7,107 nucleotides of DNA from Oscillospiraceae bacterium (GTDB taxonomy: Bacteria > Bacillota > Clostridia > Oscillospirales > Ruminococcaceae), in assembly GCA_022511485.1 (NCBI GenBank), contig JAFLUJ010000090.1, positions 1 through 7,107 on the forward strand. The letters are read 5' to 3'. Shown here one piece after another: positions 1 to 4,998 of this stretch (its first letter is position 1; every line of letters starts with the position of its first letter). The notes beneath the pieces are model-generated. The model was not told where the DNA came from, did no database searches, and saw only the letters and a program-made list of their open reading frames with translations. Made by a program: the position numbers and the translations under genes.

Positions 1-1
1 C

Positions 2-154
2 AATCAGCGGGTCGATCGGATATTGCTGAAAAATCCTTTTCCTGCTGAATTGCCTGAGTTAAAAAATTGTGTTGTTTTCGGTACAGAAGTTTCAAAAGAA
101 ACAGGTCTTGCTGCAAGTGACCATTATGGTGTAGTGGCAGAGATAGAATTTTGA
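2..154 (+). CDS. Endonuclease/exonuclease/phosphatase-family protein, C-terminal end only
   Basis: This is the last 50 codons of a gene that begins left of the window. The reading frame is open from base 2 to a TGA at 152-154. The peptide contains RVDRILLKN near its start and ends SDHYGVVAEIEF. An (R/V)D-x-I-(L/V) segment followed about 30 residues later by a terminal S-D-H is the hallmark of the endonuclease/exonuclease/phosphatase superfamily (DNase I, sphingomyelinase, inositol phosphatase). In that family the SDH Asp/His pair is catalytic or binds metal, and cleavage is of phosphodiester or phosphoester bonds. The substrate cannot be told from this fragment. DUF3781 starts 14 nt after the stop, so the two are probably co-transcribed. 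Confidence 0.75.
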   Translation, partial: NQRVDRILLKNPFPAELPELKNCVVFGTEVSKETGLAASDHYGVVAEIEF

Positions 155-168
155 TTGGGGTCATAAAA

Positions 169-414
169 ATGGAAAGCAAAAAAGAACTATTGGATAATAT
201 CGATAAGATACATACTACTGAAATGGGTGTCGACAGAATTAAGAAAAATCTTAAATTAGACACTAACGATGTTGTTGAATATTGTAAAAATAAAATCTTA
301 AATGAAAAATGTAATATTTATAAGCAGGGCAAGAACTGGTATTGTGAGATAGATAATATAAAAATAACTGTCAATTCACACAGTTACACGATCATAACGG
401 CGCATTTAATATAA
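169..414 (+). CDS. DUF3781 family protein
   Basis: A small soluble protein of 81 aa, function unknown. I recognise the DUF3781 pattern: an N-terminal ELLDNIDKIHTTEMGVDRIK segment, a middle DVVEYCKNKI helix, and a C-terminal ITVNSHSYTIITAH strand segment. I chose the ATG at 169 because GGGG lies about 8 nt upstream and family members begin like this. A TTG at 151 in the same frame would overlap the preceding stop and lacks a ribosome site. There is no signal peptide or membrane segment. DUF3781 genes often sit among small accessory enzymes such as GNAT and VOC proteins, as here. The DNA is AT-rich (about 32% GC in the 60 bases from 181). No catalytic residues are known to me. Confidence 0.8.
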   Translation: MESKKELLDNIDKIHTTEMGVDRIKKNLKLDTNDVVEYCKNKILNEKCNIYKQGKNWYCEIDNIKITVNSHSYTIITAHLI

Positions 415-431
415 ATGACAGGAGGGTCTGA

Positions 432-815
432 ATGAAAATTGAACACATTGCCATGTATGTAAATGATCTGGAGGCGGCGAGGGACTTTTTTGTAAAATAT
501 TTTAATGCTAAATCAAACAATGGATACCACAATGCAAAAACAGGTTTCCGATCTTATTTTTTATCCTTTGATGATGGTGCGAGACTGGAAATAATGAATA
601 AGCCTCAGATGACTGATAATGCAAAGGAAATTAGTAGTACAGGATATATTCACATTGCTTTTAGTCTGGGGAGTGCTGAAAAGGTCGATCAATTGACTGA
701 AAGGTTAAGGTCGGACGGATTTGAAGTTATAAGCGGTCCGAGAACTACCGGTGACGGCTATTATGAAAGCTGCATAATTGGCATAGATGGAAATCAGATC
801 GAATTGACGGTATGA
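432..815 (+). CDS. VOC family protein (glyoxalase/bleomycin-resistance/dioxygenase fold)
   Basis: A 127-aa single-domain protein of the vicinal oxygen chelate superfamily. It has the usual two beta-alpha-beta-beta-beta halves: residues 1-60 (opening KIEHIAMYVNDLEAARDFF) and 71-127 (opening GYIHIAFSLGS, closing DGNQIELTV). The four expected metal-ligand positions are filled: His5, Glu53, His74 and Glu124, so an active metal-dependent enzyme is plausible. The family covers lactoylglutathione lyase, fosfomycin thiol transferases, ring-cleaving dioxygenases and drug-binding proteins. The substrate cannot be assigned from sequence alone. An AGGAGGG at 420-426 sets the start. The gene lies 17 nt after DUF3781 and 28 nt before the deaminase, in the same direction and with no terminator between, so it is likely part of one transcript. 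Confidence 0.85.
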   Translation: MKIEHIAMYVNDLEAARDFFVKYFNAKSNNGYHNAKTGFRSYFLSFDDGARLEIMNKPQMTDNAKEISSTGYIHIAFSLGSAEKVDQLTERLRSDGFEVISGPRTTGDGYYESCIIGIDGNQIELTV

Positions 816-843
816 TTTATTTAATTTATGGGAGGTAATAACA

Positions 844-1236
844 ATGGATAAAACATGGGAGAAGCTCTACCTTGCAGCAAAAGAAGTGCAGAACGAAAGA
901 AAAATATCAGATTATGTAGAGGCTGGCGGAGTAGCTGCAGCAATACTTACCTCATCAGGAAAAATATACGTTGGCGTTTGTATTGATACCTGTTCAACAC
1001 TTGGCATATGCGCTGAGCGAAATGCTATTTTCAATATGATAACAAATGGTGAAAGTGAAATAGTCAGGGTACTTGCGATTATGCCAAACGGCAAAACGGG
1101 TGCTCCCTGCGGTGCGTGCCGGGAACTTATGGTCCAGCTGATGCCTGAAAAGTATAAGGATATTGAGATCATGCTTGACTATGAGAATGAGAAAATCGTA
1201 AAATTAGGACAGCTTACACCGGAGTGGTGGATATAG
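844..1236 (+). CDS. Cytidine deaminase-like zinc deaminase
   Basis: A 130-aa protein of the cytidine deaminase fold. The zinc site is complete: Cys56-Ala-Glu58 in the ICAERNAI motif, and Cys89 and Cys92 in APCGACRE. Cys56/89/92 bind zinc and Glu58 is the proton shuttle in this family. The length matches homotetrameric cytidine deaminases (about 130 aa). Family chemistry is hydrolytic deamination of cytidine, deoxycytidine or a related aminopyrimidine. The blasticidin-S deaminase branch has the same size and motifs, and the neighbourhood of other detoxification-type genes makes a role beyond pyrimidine salvage possible. This cannot be settled from sequence. GGAGGT at 831-836 sits well before the ATG. 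The C-terminus LTPEWW is typical of a clostridial/bacillar subgroup. The gene is intact. Confidence 0.85.
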   Translation: MDKTWEKLYLAAKEVQNERKISDYVEAGGVAAAILTSSGKIYVGVCIDTCSTLGICAERNAIFNMITNGESEIVRVLAIMPNGKTGAPCGACRELMVQLMPEKYKDIEIMLDYENEKIVKLGQLTPEWWI

Positions 1237-1278
1237 TTCAATGAGGTACGATAAAAATTGGTCGAAAGGAGACCCGCT

Positions 1279-1683
1279 ATGAAAAAAATAATTTCGGTTC
1301 TGCTTATAGTATTAATTACGATATCAATGGCATCCTGCGGCGGAAATATAGATAATGTAAATATCTTGAAATATCCGTCAGAAGTATATTCCGATGAGGA
1401 TATTAGTGCGGCAATTGAAACTGTTCTTAGCTTTTTTAAGGAACGCTTTGAGGATTGCACGTTGACCGAAATTTCATATGCCGGTGATGAATCAATAGAG
1501 GAATATAAAAGTCATGCAGAGCGGGATAATACAGATGAAGTGATTGTTTTTATTTCTTCATTTAACACAGGTTCTTCCGGTGGTGCAAGCTTTGCTCCAA
1601 ACCATACATATAATCATTGGAAGTGGATACTTATAAGAGATACTGTCGGCAAATGGAGAATTTCTGACTATGGATTACCGTAA
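1279..1683 (+). CDS. Small secreted lipoprotein, unknown function (possibly DUF4829-like)
   Basis: A 134-aa predicted lipoprotein. Residues 1-20 form a lipoprotein signal peptide: two lysines, a hydrophobic stretch, then the lipobox M17-A-S-C20-G-G. Cys20 would be lipidated and the mature protein anchored outside the membrane. The ATG at 1279 was chosen because AAAGGAG at 1265-1271 precedes it; an upstream in-frame TTG at 1258 would spoil the signal peptide. The mature part has an acidic helical segment (about 45-65) and then an EVIVFISSF strand, a Gly/Ser turn, and an HWKWILIRDTVGKWRISDYG end. Proteins with this NTF2-like ending are often labelled DUF4829. I recall that similarity but cannot verify it. 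It sits 42 nt after the deaminase gene. The DNA is AT-rich, like the genes to its left. Confidence 0.75.
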   Translation: MKKIISVLLIVLITISMASCGGNIDNVNILKYPSEVYSDEDISAAIETVLSFFKERFEDCTLTEISYAGDESIEEYKSHAERDNTDEVIVFISSFNTGSSGGASFAPNHTYNHWKWILIRDTVGKWRISDYGLP

Positions 1684-1761
1684 TGTAATGGGAAAGTGTC
1701 CAAATGCGAAAATTATTTCATTGATTACGGAAGATTCATGTAATTTAATTTGGAGGGAATC

Positions 1762-2301
1762 ATGCAGCACACTGGTACAAAGTCATTTGAAACGGAGCGT
1801 CTTATCTGCCGTCCGTTTATAGCGGAGGACTATGAGGATATGTTTAGAAACTGGGCGGCTGATCCGAAAATTCAGATAGAATACGGCGAGCCGGTTTATA
1901 GCACCGTCCAGGAAGTGAAAAAACTCCTTGCAAGATACATTGACGGATATAAAAATCCTGATTTTTACCGTTGGGCTATCGTGGAGCGATCAAGCGGTGA
2001 GAATATCGGTCAGATAGCGTTTTGCAAAGTGTATTCAGACTGTCGGACGGCGGAGATAGAATACTGTATCGGACAGTCATTTTGGGGAAAGGGATATGCG
2101 GGAGAGGCTTTGTCCGGACTTATTGATTTTACCTTTAAAAATACGGATTTCATTAAGCTTGAAGCATATCACAGGATCGAAAATATAAAGTCGGGGAGGG
2201 TGCTGGAAAAGTCTCCCATGCACGTCACTGACACGGTGGAACGGTTCGTCAGGGAAAATGTCTTGCCGGAGGGTGAAGTGTGCTATTGTATCAATAAGTG
2301 A
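1762..2301 (+). CDS. GNAT family N-acetyltransferase (RimJ/RimL type)
   Basis: A 179-aa protein of the RimJ/RimL-like GNAT branch (Acetyltransf_3 type). The start ETERLICRPF is the usual first strand. Acetyl-CoA binding motif A is at about residues 98-117, with EIEYCIG followed by WGKGYAGEAL. The late segment ENIKSGRVLEKSPMHV (140-155) matches the N-x-x-S-x-R-V-L-E-K signature. Family enzymes transfer acetyl from acetyl-CoA to amines: ribosomal protein N-termini, aminoglycosides or other small molecules. No substrate can be given. One oddity is Pro152, where homologues normally have Gly in the K-S-G-M turn. The ATG at 1762 follows TGGAGGG; a TTG at 1750 is a poorer start. GC content (about 50% in the sampled 60 bases from 1801) is higher than in the preceding genes. 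A bidirectional-looking stem follows the gene. Confidence 0.85.
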   Translation: MQHTGTKSFETERLICRPFIAEDYEDMFRNWAADPKIQIEYGEPVYSTVQEVKKLLARYIDGYKNPDFYRWAIVERSSGENIGQIAFCKVYSDCRTAEIEYCIGQSFWGKGYAGEALSGLIDFTFKNTDFIKLEAYHRIENIKSGRVLEKSPMHVTDTVERFVRENVLPEGEVCYCINK

Positions 2302-2351
2302 ATATCCCTGGAATCAATGGAGCATATGATAGAAGGTTACACTGAGAAAAA

Positions 2352-2389
2352 TTAAACGCCCGGAATATCATGAATCTCCGGGCGTTTAA
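2352..2389. terminator. Stem-loop terminator between convergent genes
   Basis: A perfect 13-bp inverted repeat, TTAAACGCCCGGA at 2352-2364 and its complement at 2377-2389, encloses a 12-nt loop. Read on the - strand it is followed at once by ATTTTTCTC, a U-rich tail, so it is best as the terminator of the coiled-coil gene ending at 2409. Read on the + strand the tail is only CTATTTATG, so termination of the GNAT transcript would be weaker. It separates two converging genes and probably serves both. Confidence 0.8.
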
Positions 2390-2408
2390 CTATTTATGGA
2401 ATCACTTA

Positions 2409-2840
2409 TCATTTTACTCGTATAAAAAGCGGCATTTTGGCATCGGGAGGGGATTGGGAGACCGAATTTATCTCAGCGGCTGAGCATTTCGGGTCTTCTA
2501 TCCTTTTACGTTCCGCAAGAGAGCGTTTCAAAGCTGTTCCTTCCAGAAAACGGACATAGTCGTCATGCTTTTTCAGAAGAAGCTTCAGCTTGCGGCGGCG
2601 TTCGGCACGAAGCTCGTATATCTGCTGCTGTTCCCGCTGTATTTCCTGTCTCCTTCTTCTCAGCTGCTCCTGATGGTTCTTATATCCCTTCTCAGAGAGT
2701 ATATCATCAACGGTCTTTTCAAAGGTGTCCGTTTTTTTCTCTGTTGATGTTTCGGCAGCGGCGCTGTCCGAAGCGGTTTTTATATTGTAAACGGCAGCAG
2801 AAGTGTATTTCCGGCTGGTTGTTAATGATCCTGTTTCCAT
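2409..2840 (-). CDS. Hypothetical charged coiled-coil protein
   Basis: A 143-aa protein I do not recognise. Residues 1-35 are Ser/Thr/Ala-rich and probably disordered. Residues 36-52 (DTFEKTVDDILSEKGYK) look like a short amphipathic helix. Residues 55-112 are a dense run of Arg, Lys, Glu and Gln (LRRRRQEIQREQQQIYELR and on) that should form a long helix or coiled coil. The tail is Ser/Pro-rich and ends PLFIRVK. There is no signal peptide or membrane span. The start at 2840 is chosen because AGGGGGA lies 6-7 nt upstream on the - strand; longer in-frame versions begin at a TTG or run through that ribosome site. It lies 135 nt downstream of the ferredoxin gene in the same direction, behind a hairpin-forming spacer, and ends at a strong stem-loop. 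Confidence 0.65.
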   Translation of the reverse strand: METGSLTTSRKYTSAAVYNIKTASDSAAAETSTEKKTDTFEKTVDDILSEKGYKNHQEQLRRRRQEIQREQQQIYELRAERRRKLKLLLKKHDDYVRFLEGTALKRSLAERKRIEDPKCSAAEINSVSQSPPDAKMPLFIRVK

Positions 2841-2843
2841 AAA

Positions 2844-2945
2844 GAATCCCCCTGTCATATATTGTCGTATGGAAAAATCCCCCATCACATAAGGCGGATG
2901 ACAGAACACAGATATTGTTTTATCATGCCTTACGAGGGGGATTTT
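2844..2945 (-). promoter_or_regulatory. Hairpin-forming spacer between ferredoxin and coiled-coil gene
   Basis: On the - strand RNA, AAAATCCCCC (2945-2936) pairs perfectly with GGGGGATTTT (2883-2874). Inside that stem TAAGGC (2932-2927) pairs with GCCTTA (2895-2890), separated by a small asymmetric internal loop and capped by a 31-nt loop. A few U residues follow. This could terminate or attenuate the ferredoxin transcript, although the loop is long and the U tail short. A second copy of GGGGGATT lies at 2853-2846 and is the ribosome site of the coiled-coil gene, so the C-run could pair with either one. That is the basis for suggesting translational control; it is inference. Confidence 0.45.
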
Positions 2946-2975
2946 AAGTATCAGCTGATTTTCCTGCAAAAAGAA

Positions 2976-3146
2976 TTATTCAGCAGCAGGAGCGGATACG
3001 GGACATGCGTCTGCGCAAGCGCCGCAGTCAATGCAGGTTCCAGCGTCGATAACGTACTTGCCGTCACCCTCGGAAATTGCGTTTACAGGACATCCGTCTG
3101 CGCAAGCACCGCAGCTGATGCACTCATCGGAAATTTTGTATGCCAT
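2976..3146 (-). CDS. 2[4Fe-4S] ferredoxin, clostridial type
   Basis: A 56-aa small electron carrier. Two C-x2-C-x2-C-x3-C-P motifs are complete: Cys9/12/15/19-Pro20 and Cys38/41/44/48-Pro49. In this fold the first three cysteines of one motif and the last of the other ligate each [4Fe-4S] cluster. Length and pseudo-twofold layout match the classical ferredoxins that serve pyruvate:ferredoxin oxidoreductase and hydrogenase in anaerobes, acting in the cytoplasm. The ATG at 3146 follows GGAGGTG on the - strand with normal spacing. The end PVSAPAAE replaces the commoner G-A-I-x-x-E end but removes no ligand. It has its own promoter (3192-3219) and lies divergent from the RNA/purE promoter. The two motif regions are nearly identical at DNA level. 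Confidence 0.93.
   Translation of the reverse strand: MAYKISDECISCGACADGCPVNAISEGDGKYVIDAGTCIDCGACADACPVSAPAAE
2997..3114 (-). repeat. Internal near-identical duplication within the ferredoxin gene
   Basis: Bases 2997-3027 and 3084-3114 match at 28 of 31 positions. The offset is exactly 87 nt (29 codons), so the frame is kept. Each copy encodes the C-x2-C-G-A-C-A-D-x-C-P cluster motif. Two-fold internal duplication is ancestral in this family, but identity this high at the DNA level suggests strong codon selection or recent gene conversion between the halves. Confidence 0.8.
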
Positions 3147-3191
3147 TGAACAGCACCTCCAAAAAATATTCAGGAAATAATCCCTATATCT

Positions 3192-3219
3192 ATTTTACCA
3201 TATTTTTTGAAAAAAGCAA
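3192..3219 (-). promoter_or_regulatory. Sigma-A type promoter for the ferredoxin gene
   Basis: On the - strand TTGCTT (3219-3214) and TAAAAT (3197-3192) are separated by 16 nt. The -10 box matches TATAAT at five of six positions. The start point would fall near 3185, giving a leader of roughly 40 nt to the ferredoxin ATG with GGAGGTG inside it. The spacer is A/T-rich. Confidence 0.6.
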
Positions 3220-3267
3220 GATGTATTTAAGAAATTTTATAAATTCTGATATTTTTTTGTGAAACCC

Positions 3268-3296
3268 TTGAAATTCTGGCAGAAATATAGTATAAT
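3268..3296 (+). promoter_or_regulatory. Strong sigma-A promoter for the RNA upstream of purE
   Basis: TTGAAA (3268-3273) and a perfect TATAAT (3291-3296) are separated by exactly 17 nt. The stretch from about 3225 to 3262 is rich in A and T tracts, as in UP elements. The predicted start is near 3303. It is the best promoter in the window, as expected for an abundant stable RNA or for a purine operon leader. Confidence 0.85.
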
Positions 3297-3302
3297 GTCA
3301 AT

Positions 3303-3490
3303 GTAAGGCATATCATTCTGTGGAGAGCTTGAGGCGGAGGGCTTGAAAATGTCGTTATTTCTTTGCTTTTTGACAGACCGTATATACTTTAACAGCCGTT
3401 CGTTAAGCGCTGCTTTTCCTGCGGCGGGTTTTTCATATCAGAAAATAAGTGTATCCATATAAAGCTGTGATGTATTTTCACAGCTTTTTT
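3303..3490 (+). ncRNA. ssrS: Probable 6S RNA (or purE leader RNA)
   Basis: The stretch is bounded by a consensus promoter and a strong terminator, giving a transcript of about 188 nt, the usual 6S length. It contains CCTGCGGCGG at 3418-3427; E. coli 6S RNA carries the same ten bases in the 3' side of its central bubble. The ends can pair weakly as a closing stem: 3316-3320 with 3439-3443, 3310-3313 with 3449-3452, 3307-3308 with 3454-3455, and 3301-3304 with 3457-3460. GGAGGGC (3336-3342) can pair with GCTTTTC (3412-3418) as the base of the upper arm. I recall 6S genes lying beside purE in some Firmicutes but cannot check it. 6S RNA binds housekeeping RNA polymerase by mimicking an open promoter. 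The alternative is a terminator-controlled leader of purE; I see no known purine or ZTP aptamer. Ends are approximate. Confidence 0.55.
3461..3490 (+). terminator. Rho-independent terminator before purE
   Basis: AAAGCTGTGA (3461-3470) pairs perfectly over 10 bp with its complement at 3478-3487. The loop is 7 nt and the hairpin runs into an unbroken T tract (3484-3490). It ends about 20 nt before the purE ribosome site, so any purE message from the 3268 promoter must read through it. It is either the 3' end of the small RNA or the off-switch of a purE leader. Confidence 0.9.
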
Positions 3491-3521
3491 TAGTTAAAAA
3501 AATTCATGTCGGAGGTATTTT

Positions 3522-4019
3522 ATGTCAAAAAAGGTTGCTGTTATCATGGGAAGCGACAGTGATTTTCCAATTGTAAAGGACGCTGTTACTGAGCTAAAAA
3601 GCTATGGCGTACCCTATGAGGTACACGTTATGTCCGCTCACCGTACTCCGGAGCTGGCTGCGGAGTTTGCTGCAAATGCCGCTGATAATGGCTTCGGTAT
3701 CATTATCTGCGCTGCGGGAATGGCTGCTCATCTTGCAGGAGTAATTGCGGGACACACTATCCTTCCGGTAATTGGTATTCCCATCAAGTCCAGCTTTGAC
3801 GGTCTTGACGCTCTCCTTGCAACTGTTCAGATGCCTTCCGGAATTCCCGTTGCCACAGTTGCGGTAAACGGAGCTAAGAATGCTGCTATACTGGCTGTTC
3901 AGATGCTTGCCATCAATGACGAGGGTCTTGCTGCAAAGCTTTCTGAGGCAAAGCAGAAAATGATAGAGGGCGTTAAAGAAAAGGACAGGAAAATGCAGGA
4001 AGCTGTAGCTGCACTGTAG
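3522..4019 (+). CDS. purE: N5-carboxyaminoimidazole ribonucleotide mutase, class I PurE
   Basis: A 165-aa enzyme of de novo purine synthesis. Class I PurE converts N5-CAIR to 4-carboxy-5-aminoimidazole ribonucleotide, whereas class II works directly on AIR and CO2. The nucleotide site motif GSDSD (10-14) gives Ser11 and Asp14, and SAHRTP (38-43) gives the catalytic His40; these correspond to E. coli Ser16, Asp19 and His45. The Gly/Ala-rich AAGMAAHLAGVIA stretch and MPSGIPVATVA are the usual octamer-core segments. Length is typical (about 160-170 aa) and the protein is complete. GGAGGT at 3511-3516 precedes the ATG. No purK, which normally supplies N5-CAIR to class I PurE, is next to it. The next purine gene, purC, comes only after three unrelated genes. 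It lies just behind the terminator at 3461-3490. Confidence 0.96.
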   Translation: MSKKVAVIMGSDSDFPIVKDAVTELKSYGVPYEVHVMSAHRTPELAAEFAANAADNGFGIIICAAGMAAHLAGVIAGHTILPVIGIPIKSSFDGLDALLATVQMPSGIPVATVAVNGAKNAAILAVQMLAINDEGLAAKLSEAKQKMIEGVKEKDRKMQEAVAAL

Positions 4020-4095
4020 TCCCTATGATTTAATGGAGGACTGGCTCAGGCTAAACCGGCAGTTGAGTTTGTGCTTATTCTCGTTTTAAAGGTTA

Positions 4096-4124
4096 TTGCG
4101 TACATTCTGTATAAATGTTAAAAT
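4096..4124 (+). promoter_or_regulatory. Possible weak promoter for the regulator/methyltransferase gene
   Basis: TTGCGT (4096-4101) and TAAAAT (4119-4124) are separated by 17 nt. The -10 matches at five of six positions, but the -35 box at only three. It would place the start near 4131, leaving only a very short leader before AAAGGATGG and the ATG at 4147. No terminator is visible between purE and this gene, so read-through from purE is equally possible. Confidence 0.3.
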
Positions 4125-4146
4125 CAAGCTGAAAGGATGGTGCGCT

Positions 4147-4989
4147 ATGAACGCTGTTGGAAAAAACATACTTAAAATGAGAAAAGAGCTTGGCTACACG
4201 CAGGAAGAGCTTGCAAGACTGATAAATGTCTCCTTTCAGGCTGTTTCAAAGTGGGAGAATGGAGTGTCCCTTCCGGATGTTGCTACACTCCCGCTTATTG
4301 CAAAGGTTCTGGGGTGCAGTATTGATTCCCTGCTTGGCTATGCGGCAGAGCAGAAGCGTATCAACGATTATGAGAAAAGATACGATTCAGATGAGTACTA
4401 CTGGGGAGTAAAGCCCTCAAATATGTGCTATGAGATCATGAAGCTGCTTCCCCCCACAAAGCCGTTAAGAGTTCTTGACATAGGCTGCGGAGAGGGAAAG
4501 GATGCTGTGTTCTTTGCAAAAAACGGGTATCGGGTCTCAGCCTTTGACATTGCTCAGAAGGGGATCGAGAAGGCAAAAAGGCTTGCTGAAATGCATCGGG
4601 TGGATGTAAACTTTTTCAAGGCGGATATTCTGGATTTCCGTCTGGAAAATGAATTTGACGTACTTTTCTGTTCGGGAGTTCTTCACTTTGTTCCTGATGA
4701 TGTCCGGGACGAGATATTTGAAAATTACAGGGAGCACACTGCTTCTGGAGGTATTCATGCTATGAATGTTTTTGTGAAGAAGCCATTTATCCCTGACGCT
4801 CCGGATAAAGATCTGAACAGGCACATGAACAGATGCAGGTGGGTCTCCGGTGAGCTTTTCGGATATTATACTGACTGGCGGCTTCACAGCTGTAATGAGG
4901 TCATCTTCGACTGCATGAGCGGTGGAGTTCCTCATAAGCACTGCATGGATATTATGATAGCTGAAAAGGTGCAGGCTTTCAGTCTTTAG
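4147..4989 (+). CDS. XRE-family HTH regulator fused to a SAM-dependent methyltransferase
   Basis: A 280-aa two-domain protein. Residues 5-65 are an XRE/Cro-type helix-turn-helix: KMRKELGYTQEELA, then NVSFQAVSKWENGVSLPD (recognition helix), then LPLIAKVLGCSIDSLLG. After a short linker, 75-280 is a class I methyltransferase resembling the TehB/Methyltransf_25 group. Motif I is VLDIGCGEG (109-117) with the acidic motif II Asp134 in SAFD; ADILDF (159-164) and DVLFCSGVLHFV (171-182) follow as the later SAM-fold motifs. The start at 4147 follows AAAGGATGG; an in-frame TTG at 4096 lacks a ribosome site. The arrangement suggests a regulator that also binds SAM, or a methyltransferase controlling its own operon; the substrate is unknown. 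It ends 9 nt before the ANT(6)-like gene, whose ribosome site touches this stop codon. Confidence 0.88.
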   Translation: MNAVGKNILKMRKELGYTQEELARLINVSFQAVSKWENGVSLPDVATLPLIAKVLGCSIDSLLGYAAEQKRINDYEKRYDSDEYYWGVKPSNMCYEIMKLLPPTKPLRVLDIGCGEGKDAVFFAKNGYRVSAFDIAQKGIEKAKRLAEMHRVDVNFFKADILDFRLENEFDVLFCSGVLHFVPDDVRDEIFENYREHTASGGIHAMNVFVKKPFIPDAPDKDLNRHMNRCRWVSGELFGYYTDWRLHSCNEVIFDCMSGGVPHKHCMDIMIAEKVQAFSL

Positions 4990-4998
4990 GAGGGCATT

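Noticed and set aside
1713..1750. Promoter-like TTGATT-N17-TTTAAT before the GNAT gene
   Set aside because: The start point would fall on or just after the GGAGGG ribosome site, leaving no usable leader. The boxes are probably chance in AT-rich DNA.
2841..2969. N-terminal extension of the coiled-coil protein to a TTG at 2969
   Set aside because: It would translate through the hairpin spacer and across the AGGGGGA ribosome site that sits correctly before the ATG at 2840.
2862..3149. Open frame of 95 codons on the + strand
   Set aside because: It is antisense to the ferredoxin gene and has no good ribosome site. The ferredoxin cysteine motifs settle the coding strand.
3303..3460. Guanine/adenine riboswitch, ZTP riboswitch or SRP RNA in the purE leader
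   Set aside because: I do not see the conserved purine aptamer loops, the ZTP core or the GGAAGGAAGCAGC-like SRP loop. A covariance-model search would be needed to exclude them fully.
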